Source: Reticulitermes speratus
Taxonomy: Eukaryota > Arthropoda > Insecta > Blattodea > Rhinotermitidae
Assembly (NCBI GenBank): GCA_021186555.1
Contig: JAJKFL010000427.1
Span: 23,051,238-23,115,237, forward strand
Length of the DNA stretch: 64,000 bases
Reading direction: 5' to 3'
Positions within the stretch are counted from its first letter, which is position 1. Each line of letters opens with the position of its first letter. The position numbers and the translations under genes are program-made. Under the pieces are notes generated by a model, which saw only the letters and a program-made list of their open reading frames with translations, did no database searches and was not told the DNA's origin. This document shows positions 44,273-56,566 of the stretch, piece after piece.

Positions 44273-45828
44273 TGTAATGAATTTTGATAGTAGGGTAAAA
44301 TTTTTGAATTGATTTATTTAGCACTTATATGATTTTGCATAGAATTAGTGAGAAAGAGCTTGTAAGAGGTATTAGGGATGGAATATTCCACTGAGCTGAG
44401 ACATGGAGTTACATTTCATTTGCAGTAGCAATACTCACACACAATATACAGAGCTTGAAGGTTTGCAACCACAGCAGAAAAGCTTGAGAGACTATGAGAA
44501 TGAAATTAAGAGTTTTGATTGGTTGTCTATGTATGGTTAGTAACAAAATGGCAAGATATAATTGGTTAAGAGGGTAGTAGATGTGTTCATGACGATTAGG
44601 GTGTGGTTTTTGAGGTATTAATAGATGTTAGAACAATGCCTCAGGGTCTTTTGGCCGGAGTTTTTCGAATGGAGTGATTTTAAATTAATAACCCATCAAA
44701 ATTGGAATACAATATAGTTTCTCACTAACTGTAAAAAGTGACAAGTGGCGAAGAATGGAAAATAGCCGCGAAATGTTAATTAAATTTCGGTAAACATTTA
44801 AATAAACAATTAAAAGAAGTTTTGGTCGTTTAACTGAAAATGACAGAAAATGAATGGTAATATGTGATTGTGTAACAACGGTGTGATAGATAAAATAACC
44901 AACAAGTGTTATGAAAATAAGTAAATAAGTGATACAGTGTGAAGTTTACTTAGTGTGAAAGTGTGGTGCAAAATATTAGTGCCAACAGCGTTGCCAGTGC
45001 AAGGATTAATACCATCAGTTAAGTTGGATACAACCAATATGCTTGGATTAATCTCGACCCAAGGTAGGTGGAGGAAGGCATATTTTATGCTTTTAGTAAA
45101 GGAAACGGAATCATTTTAACGGAGAGTTACTATTAAAATGTAATGAGCAAAGTGTGTGAGTCGAAACTAAATATTTTGGGGGATAATTAATAGAAGTGAG
45201 TCGAACGTGCGTCCAGTGTAAGTTTAATGAGAGCTAGTGTGAGTCCAAATTAAATATTTGGGGAATACATAGTAGAAGTTTAAAGTGAGTTTAATTGGAA
45301 TTTAATGCAAGATTAATGGGAATTTAATGTAAAGTTTAACCAGGATAATTGAGGGATATTTTATATGAAGGAAAGTGGAAGAAGAGATACTAAATTTTAG
45401 ATATGAAGTTAATTTAAATACATGGAAATTTTAAAGTAATGAGTATGAAATTGGCATGATGTAATAATTTTGGTTGTTTATTATTTAGAAATTTTATTGC
45501 TTTTTATTATTCTGTTTTGATTTGTTTAATTTGTTTTATTTGTTAATTAATAAAGTTGTGTTTCTTACCAGATTTTATTAACTGTGACAGAGAACTACAC
45601 ATCCCGAGATAATATTAAAGTGGAATATGAATGTAGTCGCTAGTACTGTATTACTAGCTGGTGGCAGTGTTACCAACTACAGTCTGTAGAACTTGCTTAA
45701 CTACGAATACCAAAGGGGCGTGTTCTCAATAGAATAGCCATTTGAGCAACAGCGAACATTACAAATTGGTTTGCAGCGGTGGGATTCGAAAAAAACCAGG
45801 TTGGGATGCGAAACAGCAGGGCGTAACA
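44273..45828 (+). mobile_element. Probable solo LTR (TG...CA) in U2 spacer
   Basis: A 1556-bp insert begins TGTAATG, ends GTAACA, and is flanked by TTAC at 44269-44272 and 45829-45832. Unit 3 has an uninterrupted 'tttattttaccttcatc' at this place. It carries an AATAAA at about 45549 and no protein-coding frame. TG/CA ends with a 4-bp duplication fit an LTR left after recombination of a Gypsy-type element. Confidence 0.65.
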
Positions 45829-46510
45829 TTACCTTCATCTTATTTACAGAGTGTTCGTACATGGAATGCACGTCTCGGTCACACACGGGACTTGCATCAG
45901 AATATCAGGGAAGTGGAGATTTTTGGATGCTAATCGATTCCTCGATGTATTTTACCTATAATATGGTCTGCATATTTAAATACCTAAGGTTTAATAAATT
46001 TATATTTTACTTTTACGAACGTCTTTATGCAACATTCCCTACCTGAAGACGACCAAATATTATCACCGAAACATGTAGCAGTGACCTCTTCATGTATGAA
46101 CTAGTGCAATAAGTTGGAAAGGATTATATAATTTGGGAATCTAGCTGTAACTCCTCCAAGCGGGAGTATGGGACAGAGAGAGAGAGAGAGAGGTACTCTG
46201 GCATGTATCGATGTGTGTTACCGGATGCTGTGAAGTGAACGAACGCCAGTCCATCCACTAGATGGCAGTGTGCGTTAAAAGAATTACAAAGGAGTGTTTC
46301 AGAATTTTGAGAAGGAAACAAAAAAACGTGGGGGGTCACTTGTCTATACGTGGACAGAAATTGGATACTGCACGATGTTTGTTGCTTATCAGAAGCGCTC
46401 ATTTACGTCAAAAGTAACATAGGTTCCGGAGATGACACATATTGTAGTTAACACCCATAGAAGGGAGGGGTTGAAAATGATATGTAAGCGTCGCGACGGC
46501 AGGCGTCGGT
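45829..46510 (+). promoter_or_regulatory. Upstream region of intact U2 gene (repeat spacer)
   Basis: This is the presumed promoter side of the intact U2 gene, conserved with 40741-41410. The last 60 bp (46450-46510), including 'gtaagcgtcgcgacgg', are kept in both units. The proximal sequence element should lie here, but I cannot assign it exactly. A (GA)n tract is at 46174-46192. Confidence 0.5.
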
Positions 46511-46699
46511 ATCGCTTCTCGGCCTTTTGGCTAAGATCAAAGTGTAGTATCTGTTCTTATCAGCTTAATATCTGATACGTCCTGCATCGCAGGACCAGTA
46601 TATTAAACTGATTTTTGGAAAATGACGGAGTGCTAGGGGCTTGCTCCACCTCTGTCACGGGTTGGCCCGGTATTGCAGTACCTCCGGGATCGGCCCACC
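46511..46699 (+). ncRNA. U2: U2 spliceosomal snRNA, intact copy
   Basis: U2 snRNA pairs with the intron branch site in the major spliceosome. The 189-nt sequence starts ATCGCTTCTCGGCCTTTTGG. It has the branch-site recognition GUAGUA (46544-46549), the conserved loop after CUGUUCUUAUCAG, the Sm site AUUUUUGG (46611-46618) and the terminal hairpins ending CGGCCCACC. The AAAG before UGUAGUA and the 3' domain (GCUAGGGGCUUGCUCCACCU) are insect-like. No internal lesion is visible. Confidence 0.94.
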
Positions 46700-47440
46700 T
46701 AATCTTTCTCAATGTAGTATTTATATGAATGTGTTATGTATACGACTGTATTTGGTAAGACGGAAAGAAACGCGTGTTTATTTGTAGCAAGTGCAGTTTG
46801 TAATATATATACGGGATTCAATGAGTAACGGTCGAATCCAATGATTTTCGCTTTTTTATTTTCCTCATTACGTGGTGCTCGTGCGCCATGAGATCGTAGT
46901 TTGTGTAGCGTCTGATTTCTTTGACCTGGGATTTAATCCAGTTTTGTGCAAGATTTTCCGCACCCGTCCAAACAGGCCCACACAGCCTCCTGTTCATTGG
47001 TTACCCGGTGTATCACGGGGTTAAATTGTCCCTGGCGAGGGGTTAATCATTAAGTGCCCTCTAGCGCCGAAGCTAAAAGTAGAGTAGAACTTTCCCTCTA
47101 GACCCCCTGTGGGCCGTCATAGTCTGTTGTACGGTTTATTTTACCTTCATCTTATTTACAGGCTGTTCGTACATCGAATGCACGTCTCAGCCACACCCAG
47201 GACTTGCATCAGGAATTTCAGGGAAGTGGAGATTTTTGGATGCTAATCGATTCCTCGATATATTTAGCTATAATATGGTCTGAATTTTTAAATACTTAGG
47301 GTTTAATAAATTTATATTTTACTTTTACGAAACTATATTTTTTTTGGCAACATTCCCTACCTGAAGTCGACCACATATTATCACCCATACATGTAGATGT
47401 GACTTCTTTATGCATGAACTAATTCAATATGTTTGAAATA
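46700..47440 (+). repeat. U2 spacer, unit 3 (right end of array)
   Basis: 3' flank, short antisense LINE remnant, SINE C body (46953-47140) and the following spacer match unit 2 without the LTR. Similarity ends at about 47440 and no further U2 follows. Confidence 0.8.
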
Positions 47441-47444
47441 AATT

Positions 47445-49885
47445 TATCTTTGTTGTGTCTTTGGTACCCGGAATATATGTAATATTGAATTGAGAATTTA
47501 TAGGATTTTATAATTTTTTGTCGAATTTCTTATTTGTACCGGTGTATTTAATATTTAAAATTTTCCGGAAGAATGATAGTTTGCTAGTGTCTTATTCTAG
47601 CTTGGGCACGCGTTTGTCATTTATTGTAAGACCCCCTTGGATGAGGCCAATTTATCTGCTGTATTATGACCATAGCATTGTGTGAGGTAAGTTAATTTTC
47701 TTCGTAGAAATCTATATTATTCTTACTCGTCTTTATGCCTTATGATTCCAGGATTCATCATGGCGTTGTATGTCTCCAGTTACCTGCTTGACTAAGGTTT
47801 CATCTTTGCTGTGTCGGGTGATGTCAGATACAATAAGTTATGTCGTACATTTTTATCGATCCACAGATCACGGTGCACTGATAATTTGTATGTCACCGCA
47901 ATGCAATTTTTGGTTCATATATTCTGGCTATCCGTCTCGTGCTGCCATCTGTTATACAGAATAAGAAATAAAGCGGTCTGATAGCTGTCACTGTCTTTCT
48001 GAACCAACTAAAGGTGTCTCTAGGGCATGTTTCTCCATATGCCCGAAGCAGGTGTACCACGATTCTGAACCTACTCTCGAAGTTAAATTCATGTGTTTTG
48101 TTTCCAAGCTACAATATACTATAGTTTGTAAAGTTGATACTAGATGGCACAACTGTTTGCTTCGTGTCACTGTATTCACTCACAAACTGGAACAATATTT
48201 ATAATATATGATAAATAATATCTGTCAACGGACCTGTCAAACTTTCCTCCGCAACGTCGGTATTTACAATTTAACACGGCGTAACATTCCAAGAGGCTTT
48301 ATACATGTCCAGTTTCGGCCGGAAGAAAATCTCTTAAAAGTGCACATCCCAACACTGTGAACGCAGCTATAAGGAAGCGAGCAAGATAAATTAAGTTATA
48401 ACAAAGAATGAATTACATGCACTAAAATATTTAATAACGAAACTTAGATCATGTCTTTATGATCTGTGTGGCAGTTTATGAGGGTGGAAAAACTGAAGCC
48501 CAAGATGAAAGAATAACAGAAATATTACAAAGAAGAAACGTAGCTTGAAGTCTATCTAAGCGAGTGGAAGTGCAATATTTTACACACTGGTATGTTATAA
48601 TTAAGTATTCCATTGTCTAAATTGAAACCTGATGCATTAATAATCCTGTGTGAGCAATTAAGAACAAAGTACCTTTGCAGCTTACATATTAGTAAGACAC
48701 TCTATATAAAATTTAATGAAAATCTGTTAAAAGTTATTATAACCAAACTCAAAGCTCTAGAAAACGCGATATTGAAAATTCAAGTATTGTGGGTTAAGAT
48801 ACCGTGTTACGTGGTACATATTTGGAGCCTTAAATACAGCAAAATAGTGTTCTTATAGTCATATGACGTGCTTAAAGTATCCATTTTTTTGTGACTAGTT
48901 ACTAGTGACTAGCTTAAAGTGTTATGCAGATAACTCGTGCCTTTTTTACTAAATTTCAGAAGATGCTGCAAGTTTCATATTATATTTACGTAAGCTGTGA
49001 TCAGATAATGAATATCGATAGTTAGTTATCGACTAAAGAAACAGCTGTTCATAAAAGATGGCGGAAGTCATGATATTTCGATTAGGTTCGCTGCAGGGTA
49101 ACGTACGTCTCATATTCATGAATTCATTCCATGACAGCGTGCAGCAAATTTGTGAAGCTGTATAATAAACGGCGACGCATGCGCCAGTTTTCAGCGGGAA
49201 TAGGACCGGACGAAGGACGCCAAATGTCGACAGTGGCTCATGTCTTCTTGCCGGATGAAGTTGTGTCGTTGCTGTCGTTACTGCTCGATACCGTGCACGA
49301 GTCTGTTAAGTGAAAACACAATCGGTGTTTGCGACGTTTCCTTGATCCTCTTTGTTGGTGGGTCTGTAAACGGATTTATGTTAATAGCATCAGATAATTG
49401 TACAGTAGAGGTATGTGCACAAAATGTCAACATTACAGTTGTTAATAAGCCCAAAAAAATACACTTTACAGTTATTTTGCATGTATTACTATTAGATAAT
49501 ATTAATATCTCGTACATGTTTCGGTATCATGTATAAAACATCTGCGTGTATAAACATTATAAAGTGCACTATGAGTGCACATTGCTGGACTTATTAATAA
49601 TTGTCTAATGAACTGAAAATGTAGAAAACAGTAAGTTCAGTATTACAAATTCGTATCTGCTCTACATGTAATAAAGGGACTGTAAAATGGAACCTAAACT
49701 TGAAGTTTATTCGAACGCTGAAACATTTCTGTGTCCAGGGCCAGACTAAATGAATGTCTTTATACTAACCTGTAATTAAAACTTAACTTTATGGATACAG
49801 TTCAAATAAGAATATAATTTACATAGGAAAAAAGAGTTGAATGATTTTTTAAATGCGCTTCAATTTTAAGTAGAGTAAGAAGGTT
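47445..49885. other. No gene recognised; possible transcription start near 49050
   Basis: Mostly AT-rich and single-copy-looking. Around 49050-49300 the sequence becomes CpG-richer, with 'aagatggcggaagtcatga' (a plausible start context at 49058) opening a 35-codon frame. No second exon or similarity supports a gene. Confidence 0.35.
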
Positions 49886-49887
49886 AT

Positions 49888-50268
49888 TGCCGATTCAGTA
49901 GCTGCGCAGTATGAGGCGTGGGTCTGCGGCATTTCGCTTGCTGGGATTGCGGGTTCGAATCCCACCGGGGGCATGGATGTTTGTGTTGTGTTTGTTGTAA
50001 AGACGGTAGTATGGTACGTAAGTGACATGAAGGACGAAAGGATTTAATACAGTACAAAAATGGATCAAAGGGAAAAAACCCCCGACAGGCAAAAAAAAAA
50101 AAAATACCGCCGGTGCATGGGTGCTTGTCTCTTTTGAGTGTTGTGTTTTTTGTGTAGGTAGTGATCTCTGCGTCGGGCTGATCACTCGTCCAGAGGATTT
50201 CTACCAAGTGTGGTGTGTCTTAGTGTGATCGTGAGCTGCTATAATAAGGAGGCGCTGGCCCACTATGG
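49888..50268 (+). mobile_element. SINE family A, long form
   Basis: tRNA-like head with B box 'gggttcgaatcccaccg', then an extra segment ('acatgaaggacgaaaggatt' to an A-run), then a second copy of the usual body starting at 'ggtgcatgggtgcttgtct'. The long form looks like two units joined. Confidence 0.75.
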
Positions 50269-50345
50269 ACGGGGAAAGGGGAAGGTTTATTTGGTAATAG
50301 ACCGAAAATTATTGTAAAACATTTATCAGAACGACTTTATTACGT

Positions 50346-50517
50346 ACCACACTGACAACTACACACATACTGACAACTACACACATACTGACAACTACAC
50401 ACATACTGACAACTACACACATGCTGACAACTACACACATACTGACAACTACACACATGCTGACAACTACACACCACATACTGACAACTACACACATACT
50501 GACAACTACACACATAC
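50346..50517 (+). repeat. 18-bp tandem repeat, about 9-10 units
   Basis: The unit is 'tactgacaactacacaca' with a few ATG/ATA variants and one 3-base insertion. It is low complexity and not coding. Confidence 0.9.
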
Positions 50518-50529
50518 TCCAGATATAAA

Positions 50530-51335
50530 ACGGAGAACGGGTAAAATATCGTAAGTCCAGTTAAAAGAAACTAAGTCCATGAATTTAAAGGCTTCAGAAC
50601 CCACTGGAAGTAAAAGTTAAAGTAGGGACGAAAAATTATTTGTAATATGAGGCCTAATGTGTGTGAATATCTTTACTCACAACGTGCAATATCCTTAAAC
50701 TGTAATTCGTTAATTCATTTTGTTTATGTGACTTCACTATTCACATTTTTGTAGGAGACATAAAGCGCCGGTAATTGATATGGCAGGATACTAGGGAGGT
50801 GACTTGAGAACTTGGTCCTGACTTTGCCTGTATTTTACTCGGCTTCGAGTAAGAGATAAAGGACTCCATATTTAAACGCTACGATCTATCTCATATATCT
50901 CATTACGAACATTGTGGAACGTTATTTTAACAGAAATGGTCCCTTCAGTTTGTTTGCAATCAGAACTGTAGTTACGAATTCAGAGTTGTGTTAGTACATA
51001 CTGCATAATATGTCTTTTCAATTGACTCTTTGTATCACTGTGTAGGCCTATTGAAAGTAGCATATTATACACACAAGAACACCGTCACGTTACACGTATC
51101 TGTTTTTAATACATCTTAAAAACATCTGTACCACATTTTGATCAATACACGTCATAATCAGGGAGACGTTTGCGGGTCAACTAGAACTATTGCTAAGGCT
51201 CAAATAACTGTGATGTAAACGATATATACTAGCAGGCGTAACAGGACAAAATATGGAGAATATATACCCTCTTAATTAAGGTACGTTTATATTGGTAAAT
51301 TACTGTTATTTAAATTCTTTTGCTAAAAATGTCAA
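50530..51335. other. No gene recognised
   Basis: AT-rich sequence with no supportable feature. Confidence 0.45.
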
Positions 51336-51355
51336 TATATATATTTACTAGTAAT

Positions 51356-51647
51356 GGCAAAGCAATCCTATTACAGGCCTTGACAGGCCCTTAGGGCTCC
51401 AGGAGGTCGAGGCTTCCAGATTTCTAGACAATCGGCACATAAAGGTGGTAAGGTTGTCAGCCCTACGCACCGGCCGCCTTTACCCCCCAGGAAAGATTCC
51501 TGGTACTCATTTCTGTTAGAGGCTGAGTCGACACCAGGGCCATAGTGCGACCGAAACGATTATTCCAGTGACACCATCGGGAATCGAACCCGCGACGTTC
51601 CGGTTTGTAGCGCTGTGCCTCAACCAACTGCGCCACCGCGTGCCCCT
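51356..51647 (-). mobile_element. SINE family B, full copy with target duplication
   Basis: On the minus strand the head 'gcgcagttggttgaggcaca' carries the B box 'gggttcgattcccgat'. The copy is flanked by ATATTTACTAGTAAT (about 51341-51355 and 51649-51663). Confidence 0.82.
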
Positions 51648-51952
51648 TATATTTACTAGTAATACCGTGATATTATAGACATGTTAATCCGTACATGAAT
51701 ACAAAAAATGGTATGAAACTGTTCATCATTTTAATTAACCTCAAATAATGATCTATGCATGCCGTACGGACCATACAGCAGCTACCTGGTGATGCTTTCG
51801 TGACATTTCTTAAAACCGTGACGTTTCGTGTGGATTATGATGGTCTGATGGACTTGCAACTTTTGTTAAGTTCGGATGAGCTTCAGCATGTTCCTCATGA
51901 TGATCTGTATTGGACGAAACATGTGGAGATTTAGTAAGAGGTATTAAGGACT

Positions 51953-52180
51953 ATTGCCGATGCCAGTGGCCGTGCGGTCTAAGGCGTGGGTCTGCGGCCG
52001 CTCACTTCCTGGCATTGTGGGCTTGAATTCCGGCGGGGGCATGGATGTCTGTCTCTTGTGAGTGTTGTGTGTTGTCAGGTAGAGGTCTCTGCGTCGGGCT
52101 GATCACTCGTCCAGGGGAGTCCTACCGAGTGTGGTGTGTTTGAGTGTGATCGCGGAAACACAGAGAGGAGACCTAGGTTC
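51953..52180 (+). mobile_element. SINE family A, short form
   Basis: The head 'gccagtggccgtgcggtcta' is followed by the typical body ('tctctgcgtcgggctgatca', 'tcctaccgagtgtggtgtg') and a truncated end. Confidence 0.78.
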
Positions 52181-52326
52181 ACATGCTCATTAAAATGCCA
52201 AATTCTACCATTTTACTGACACTTTTAAAGCTAATTTATTTTTTTGTTAATTAAGACTTGGTACACAGTCACCATATGCTACTAATTTAATTGCTTTAAG
52301 GAGCATTATAAGTAGGACATTATTAC

Positions 52327-52806
52327 TTTATTTTTTTTTACATGACGCAACAGCCCCTAGTGAGCCAGGGCATCTTGATTAGCGAGGCTTCACGATCACA
52401 CTCAAACACATCACGCTCGGTAGGACTCCTCTGGACGAGTGATCAGTCCGACGCAAAGAACTCTGCCTGACAACGCACATCACTGACAAGAGACAGACAT
52501 CCATGCCCCTTTGGGATCTTTTTTTTTTGGTCTGTCCGGGGGTTTTTCCCCTTTTGATCCATTTTTGTACTGTTTAAATCCTTCCGTCCTTCATGTCACT
52601 TTACGTTCCATGCTACCGTCCTTACAACTAACACAACACAAACATCCACGCCCCCGGTTAGATTCGAACCCACGATCCTAGTAAGCGAGCGGCCTCAGAC
52701 CCACGCCTTTAACCGCACGGCCACTCGGATCAGCATTCGAACCCACAATCCAGCAAGCGAGCGGCCGCAGACGCATGCCTTAGACCGCTCGGCCACTGGA
52801 TCGACG
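52327..52806 (-). mobile_element. SINE family A, long form with two heads
   Basis: Antisense copy. Two successive tRNA-like heads are seen near 52660-52735 and 52736-52805, each with 'acccacgatcc' or 'acccacaatcc' and 'gccactcggatc' or 'gccactggatcg'. Confidence 0.75.
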
Positions 52807-52889
52807 GAAGTCGATCATAGTACACAATGTTGTCTCTAAAACACGTGATTTCATTCCGAAACCTTTGACTTCACTGACATTTTCCTTTG

Positions 52890-53674
52890 CATGCAATGAG
52901 ATTTAACACACTACGTTTCGGGGACAGGATTGGTGTCCGTCTTCAGGCTTGCTTCTCCCAAAACAAGATGTTACTACATCACAACAAAACAATAATAATA
53001 ATTATTATTATTTACACTGTGATTACATTCAACCAACTGAGTCGGTCTACAGTATTATAGGCTTTAATGACATATCTGGACAGAAAGGACACTTCTTTCT
53101 GCAGCAAGAAGCAAGACGGAGTGTTCAGTTTTATAAGGCACTGAAATAAAATGACGTCTGGCAGCAGTGCAATCCCCTCTTTTCCCACTGCTAAAAAGAA
53201 GTTATAACTAAAACATTCCAACTACCAGGACCACATACACTGTGCACTGTGCCACTCTTTAGCGACAGAAGATATTTATACTGACCGGCAGGCGCGCAAC
53301 TAAAGGGAGACTGCCGGCTGCAGACCCCCCCCCCCCCCAATCCGAATTTTAAAAAACACAGCTTTATTTGGCACGGTGATATCAAACTTTTAACGTGATT
53401 TACCCTTCATCCGAAATCAGCCACTGTAATCGGCAGATGTGTTGTACATTGGAATTTTGAAAAATAGAATAAAAAGCTTGGGAAAGTTTTTTTTTTTCAA
53501 TGGCTCGACAGCCTCTTGGGGGCCTAAGCCGCCTCATTATCAAGGCTTCACGATCACACACTTTAGACACACCACAGTCGGTAGGACTCCTCTGGACGAG
53601 GGACCAGCCCGTCGCAGAGACCTCTACCTGACAACACACAACACTTACAACAGACAGACATCCATGCCCTAGGC

Positions 53675-53723
<49 letters not shown>

Positions 53724-54510
53724 TCTGTCCGGGGTTTTTCCCCTTTGATCCATTTTTGTACTGTTTAAATCCTTTTTCGTCCTTCATGTCACTTTACGTT
53801 CCATACTACCGTCCTTACAACAAACACAACACAAACATCCATGCCCCCGGTGGGATTCGAACCCACAATCCCAGTAAGCGAGCGGCCGTAGACCCACGCC
53901 TTAGACCGCACGGCCACTGGGATCGGCATTCAAACCCACAATCCCAGTAAGCGAGCGGCCGCAGACCCACGCCTTAGACCGCACGGCCACTGGGATCGGC
54001 ATTCAAACCCACAATCCCAGTACGCGAGCGGCCGCAGACCCACGCCTTAGACCGCACGGCCACTGGGATTGGCTGAGAAAGTCTTAGATAAACTTAAAAA
54101 AAACAAGACGGTTAGAGTTTGTGATTTAAATTAGGTGAGAGAATCATGGAACATATAGTTATGTTTATGAAATGAATTTTATAACGTATTTCTTGAAACC
54201 AAATATAAATTATATAGCGCCTCAGGGTCAACCCCCCCCCCCTCCCCAGTGAAAATTTGTAGGTGTGCACCTGCTGACCAGTGATGTATTTCGTCCACCT
54301 GATGTTCAGTGAGGTTTGCATAGCCGTTTCTAAACTGTTACTGAAATATGTTTTATGCACTAATTTTACTCAATCCGTGTTTGATCATTTCGTAGTGTAA
54401 ATAATTATTATGTAGTGACCTTTGTTTTGGAAGAAGCAAACCTGAAGTTGGGGACCGATCCTGCTCCCGAAACATGGTGTGTTAAATTTCAATACATATG
54501 ATAGAAAAGG
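52890..54510. mobile_element. Foldback element split by SINE insertion
   Basis: The left arm (about 52890-53020, 'tttaacacactacgtttcgg' and 'caggcttgcttct') is the inverse of the right arm (about 54390-54505, 'aagaagcaaacctgaag' and 'cgaaacatggtgtgttaaat'). Both hold the CTGAAG..CGAAAC core. The spacer contains a SINE A cluster. Confidence 0.55.
53490..54075 (-). mobile_element. SINE family A with three tandem tRNA heads and a 44-bp poly-T
   Basis: The antisense body (53495-53670) is followed by a T-run at 53679-53722, the long-form segment, and then three head units (about 53845-53928, 53929-54003 and 54004-54075). The heads are almost identical, each 'cccagtaagcgagcggccg' to 'cggccactgggat'. 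Confidence 0.8.
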
Positions 54511-54519
54511 TATCATAAA

Positions 54520-55205
54520 GTCAATGATAACAAATGTCATCTACCATCATCGAAACCCTACAAAATAGTAGCTGACTTTACTGTTACTGCAACGTGTTTC
54601 GACAACTGACGGTCGTCTTCAGGTATATCATATTGATTTACCAGAAGGAATTACATAAAAAAATTTTACATGTTTCTGTATCTTCAAATTAACTGTGTGA
54701 TGTAAAGAATTATTTGAGGGCTTTTCTGTTTGTCAAACTATTTTGTGATTGGTCTGTGTCTTATGTCATAATGCGTTTTTCATTTGATTTTTCTACCTAT
54801 CGTCATATGTGTTACTAGATTTATGCGCATGAGCAAGATATTTCTACCTACTTCAGCATGCGTAAGGCTTAAATAAATAAATAAATAAACCGTTTTATAA
54901 ACAATCAATGCACGTCAGAAAATCTTCGGCACCACAGAGTAATAAGTTCTATGAAGATACCTCTTAGTCCTCAAATAGAAGTCATATTACTTAATTTAAT
55001 ATAAATCTATCTAAATAAAAATGTTATGGATGTTTAAAAGTATTCAAATGTTCAAGATATTAGAATATCTTATATTTATGTATGTAGCATAGAGAATGAA
55101 ATAAGAGGTGCGGTGACTACTTACTTTAACTCTTAATTTTAAGTAACTGTAACTTAAGGAAGTTTGACATTTTAAAGTTACATAACATACATATGTGCCA
55201 GAACA
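54520..55205. other. No gene; one more hammerhead-like core
   Basis: At 54590-54620 (minus strand) stands CTGAAGA, C, GAC/GTC stem, GAAAC and ACGT. No matching stem I was found. A short (AAAT)n is at 54870-54890. Confidence 0.4.
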
Positions 55206-55209
55206 CTGG

Positions 55210-55860
55210 GGCCGGGATAGCTCAGTCGGTATAGTGACTCGCTACGGGCTGGACGGTCCGGGGGTCGAAATGCCGATCCCAGTGGCCGCGCGGTCTAAGG
55301 CGTAGGTCTGCGGCCGTTAGCTTACTGGGATCGTGGGTTCGAATCCCACCGGGGGCATGGATGTTTGTGTTGTGTTTGTTGTAAGGACGGTAGCATGGAA
55401 CGTAAAGTGACATGAAGGACGAAAGGATTTAAAAAGTACAAAAATGGATCAAAGGGGAAAAACCCCGGACAGGCAAAAAAAAAAAAAAAATTTCCCGCCG
55501 GGGCATGGATGTCTGTGTTGTGTTTGTTATATAAGGACTAGTATGGAACATAAAAAAGTGACATGAAGGACAGAGGGATTTAAAAGTACAAAATGGATCA
55601 AAAGAAAAAACGGAAAAATTAAATAAAAAAAAATCCCGGTGGAGGCGAGATTTTCCGTATCCGTCCAGACCGGCCCTGGGGCCTACCCAACCTCCTATAC
55701 AATGCGTAACGGGTCTCTTTCCCGGGGGTAAAGCGGCCGGGGCGTGGCGTTGACCACCCACCCCCATCTAGCGCCGAGGTTAAAGAAAGAGTAGAGCTAT
55801 ACCTCTACTCCCCCTCTGGGCCTTCAGGGCCTGTTCTAGGGAGTACTTTACCTTTATGTG
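55210..55860 (+). mobile_element. SINE family C interrupted by SINE family A
   Basis: The family C head is at 55210-55268 ('gccgggatagctcagtcggt' to 'cgggggtcgaa'). Its body resumes at about 55637 ('tcccggtggaggcgagattt') and ends at about 55860. Between them lie family A sequences (head at 55273-55355, then two A-rich body units to about 55636). The break falls inside the C family B box. Confidence 0.75.
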
Positions 55861-55869
55861 GCAGAACAC

Positions 55870-56560
55870 TAAAGCTCAGGTGAAACTGTAACATGACCTT
55901 CGATGTAAGAGATATTAATTATAAAAAAATTATTTAATAATAAGATCAAATTTTAAACAAATTTTTACAGCACCCCGTTAATTCTGAGACACAAATGTAA
56001 AACTCCTATGTTTCTTGTTCTGGTAACAATAAAGCCATCAATGGTTGAAACATTTTGCAATGACAATAGTCAGGAATTATCATCGAAAGATTTTATACTA
56101 GAATGGATCTTCGTTGAATTGTGGTCGTATTATGAACACGGTAAATGATGAATCGATTTAAGAAAGGATTTCTCCATTATATTTTGCCCCTTATCATCTG
56201 TTTCTGCTTCACCGACTTCTACAAAGAACAAACTCAATTCTACAATAGTGTTCTTTCCTGCATTATACTTCAGTACGGAATATCACTGTAGACTTTTTGC
56301 AATTTTGTCCCTTACTCGAGATGCCCCGTGTACAAATCTTACGTTAGGAATCGCCTAGCCGGACTGACATTCTACGTGGTTTTACTCAATCCCTTCAGGC
56401 ACCAGTATTCTAAATGACCCCTTCCTTCTAGACCATTTCCGATTTATTATTCAGTACTCATCCTGTCATTTCGTAACATGTTGCTTTATTATGGTGAGGT
56501 TTGTTAGCCTCTCGCCCAACCCCCAAGCTTGAGGTCTAGGCAATGTCGGCTGGCTGTGAC
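55870..56560. other. No gene recognised
   Basis: AT-rich sequence with no supportable feature. Confidence 0.45.
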
Positions 56561-56566
56561 TGCTTA

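Noticed and set aside
46440-46510. An exact proximal sequence element for U2
   Set aside because: Both units conserve the whole stretch, so conservation cannot pick it out, and I see no confident match to the insect consensus.
50309-50515. Minus-strand protein of VVVSMC repeats
   Set aside because: It is the translation of an 18-bp simple tandem repeat, with no start context or conserved flank.
53400-53787. Minus-strand proteins with poly-Lys tracts
   Set aside because: The Lys run is the translation of the poly-T tract of a SINE. The rest is SINE body.
55210-55340. tRNA genes (several heads with good A and B boxes here, near 49888, 51953, 58051, 59851 and 63945)
   Set aside because: Each is followed by a conserved non-tRNA body and recurs with the same tail. 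Acceptor stems do not close cleanly. They are SINE heads.
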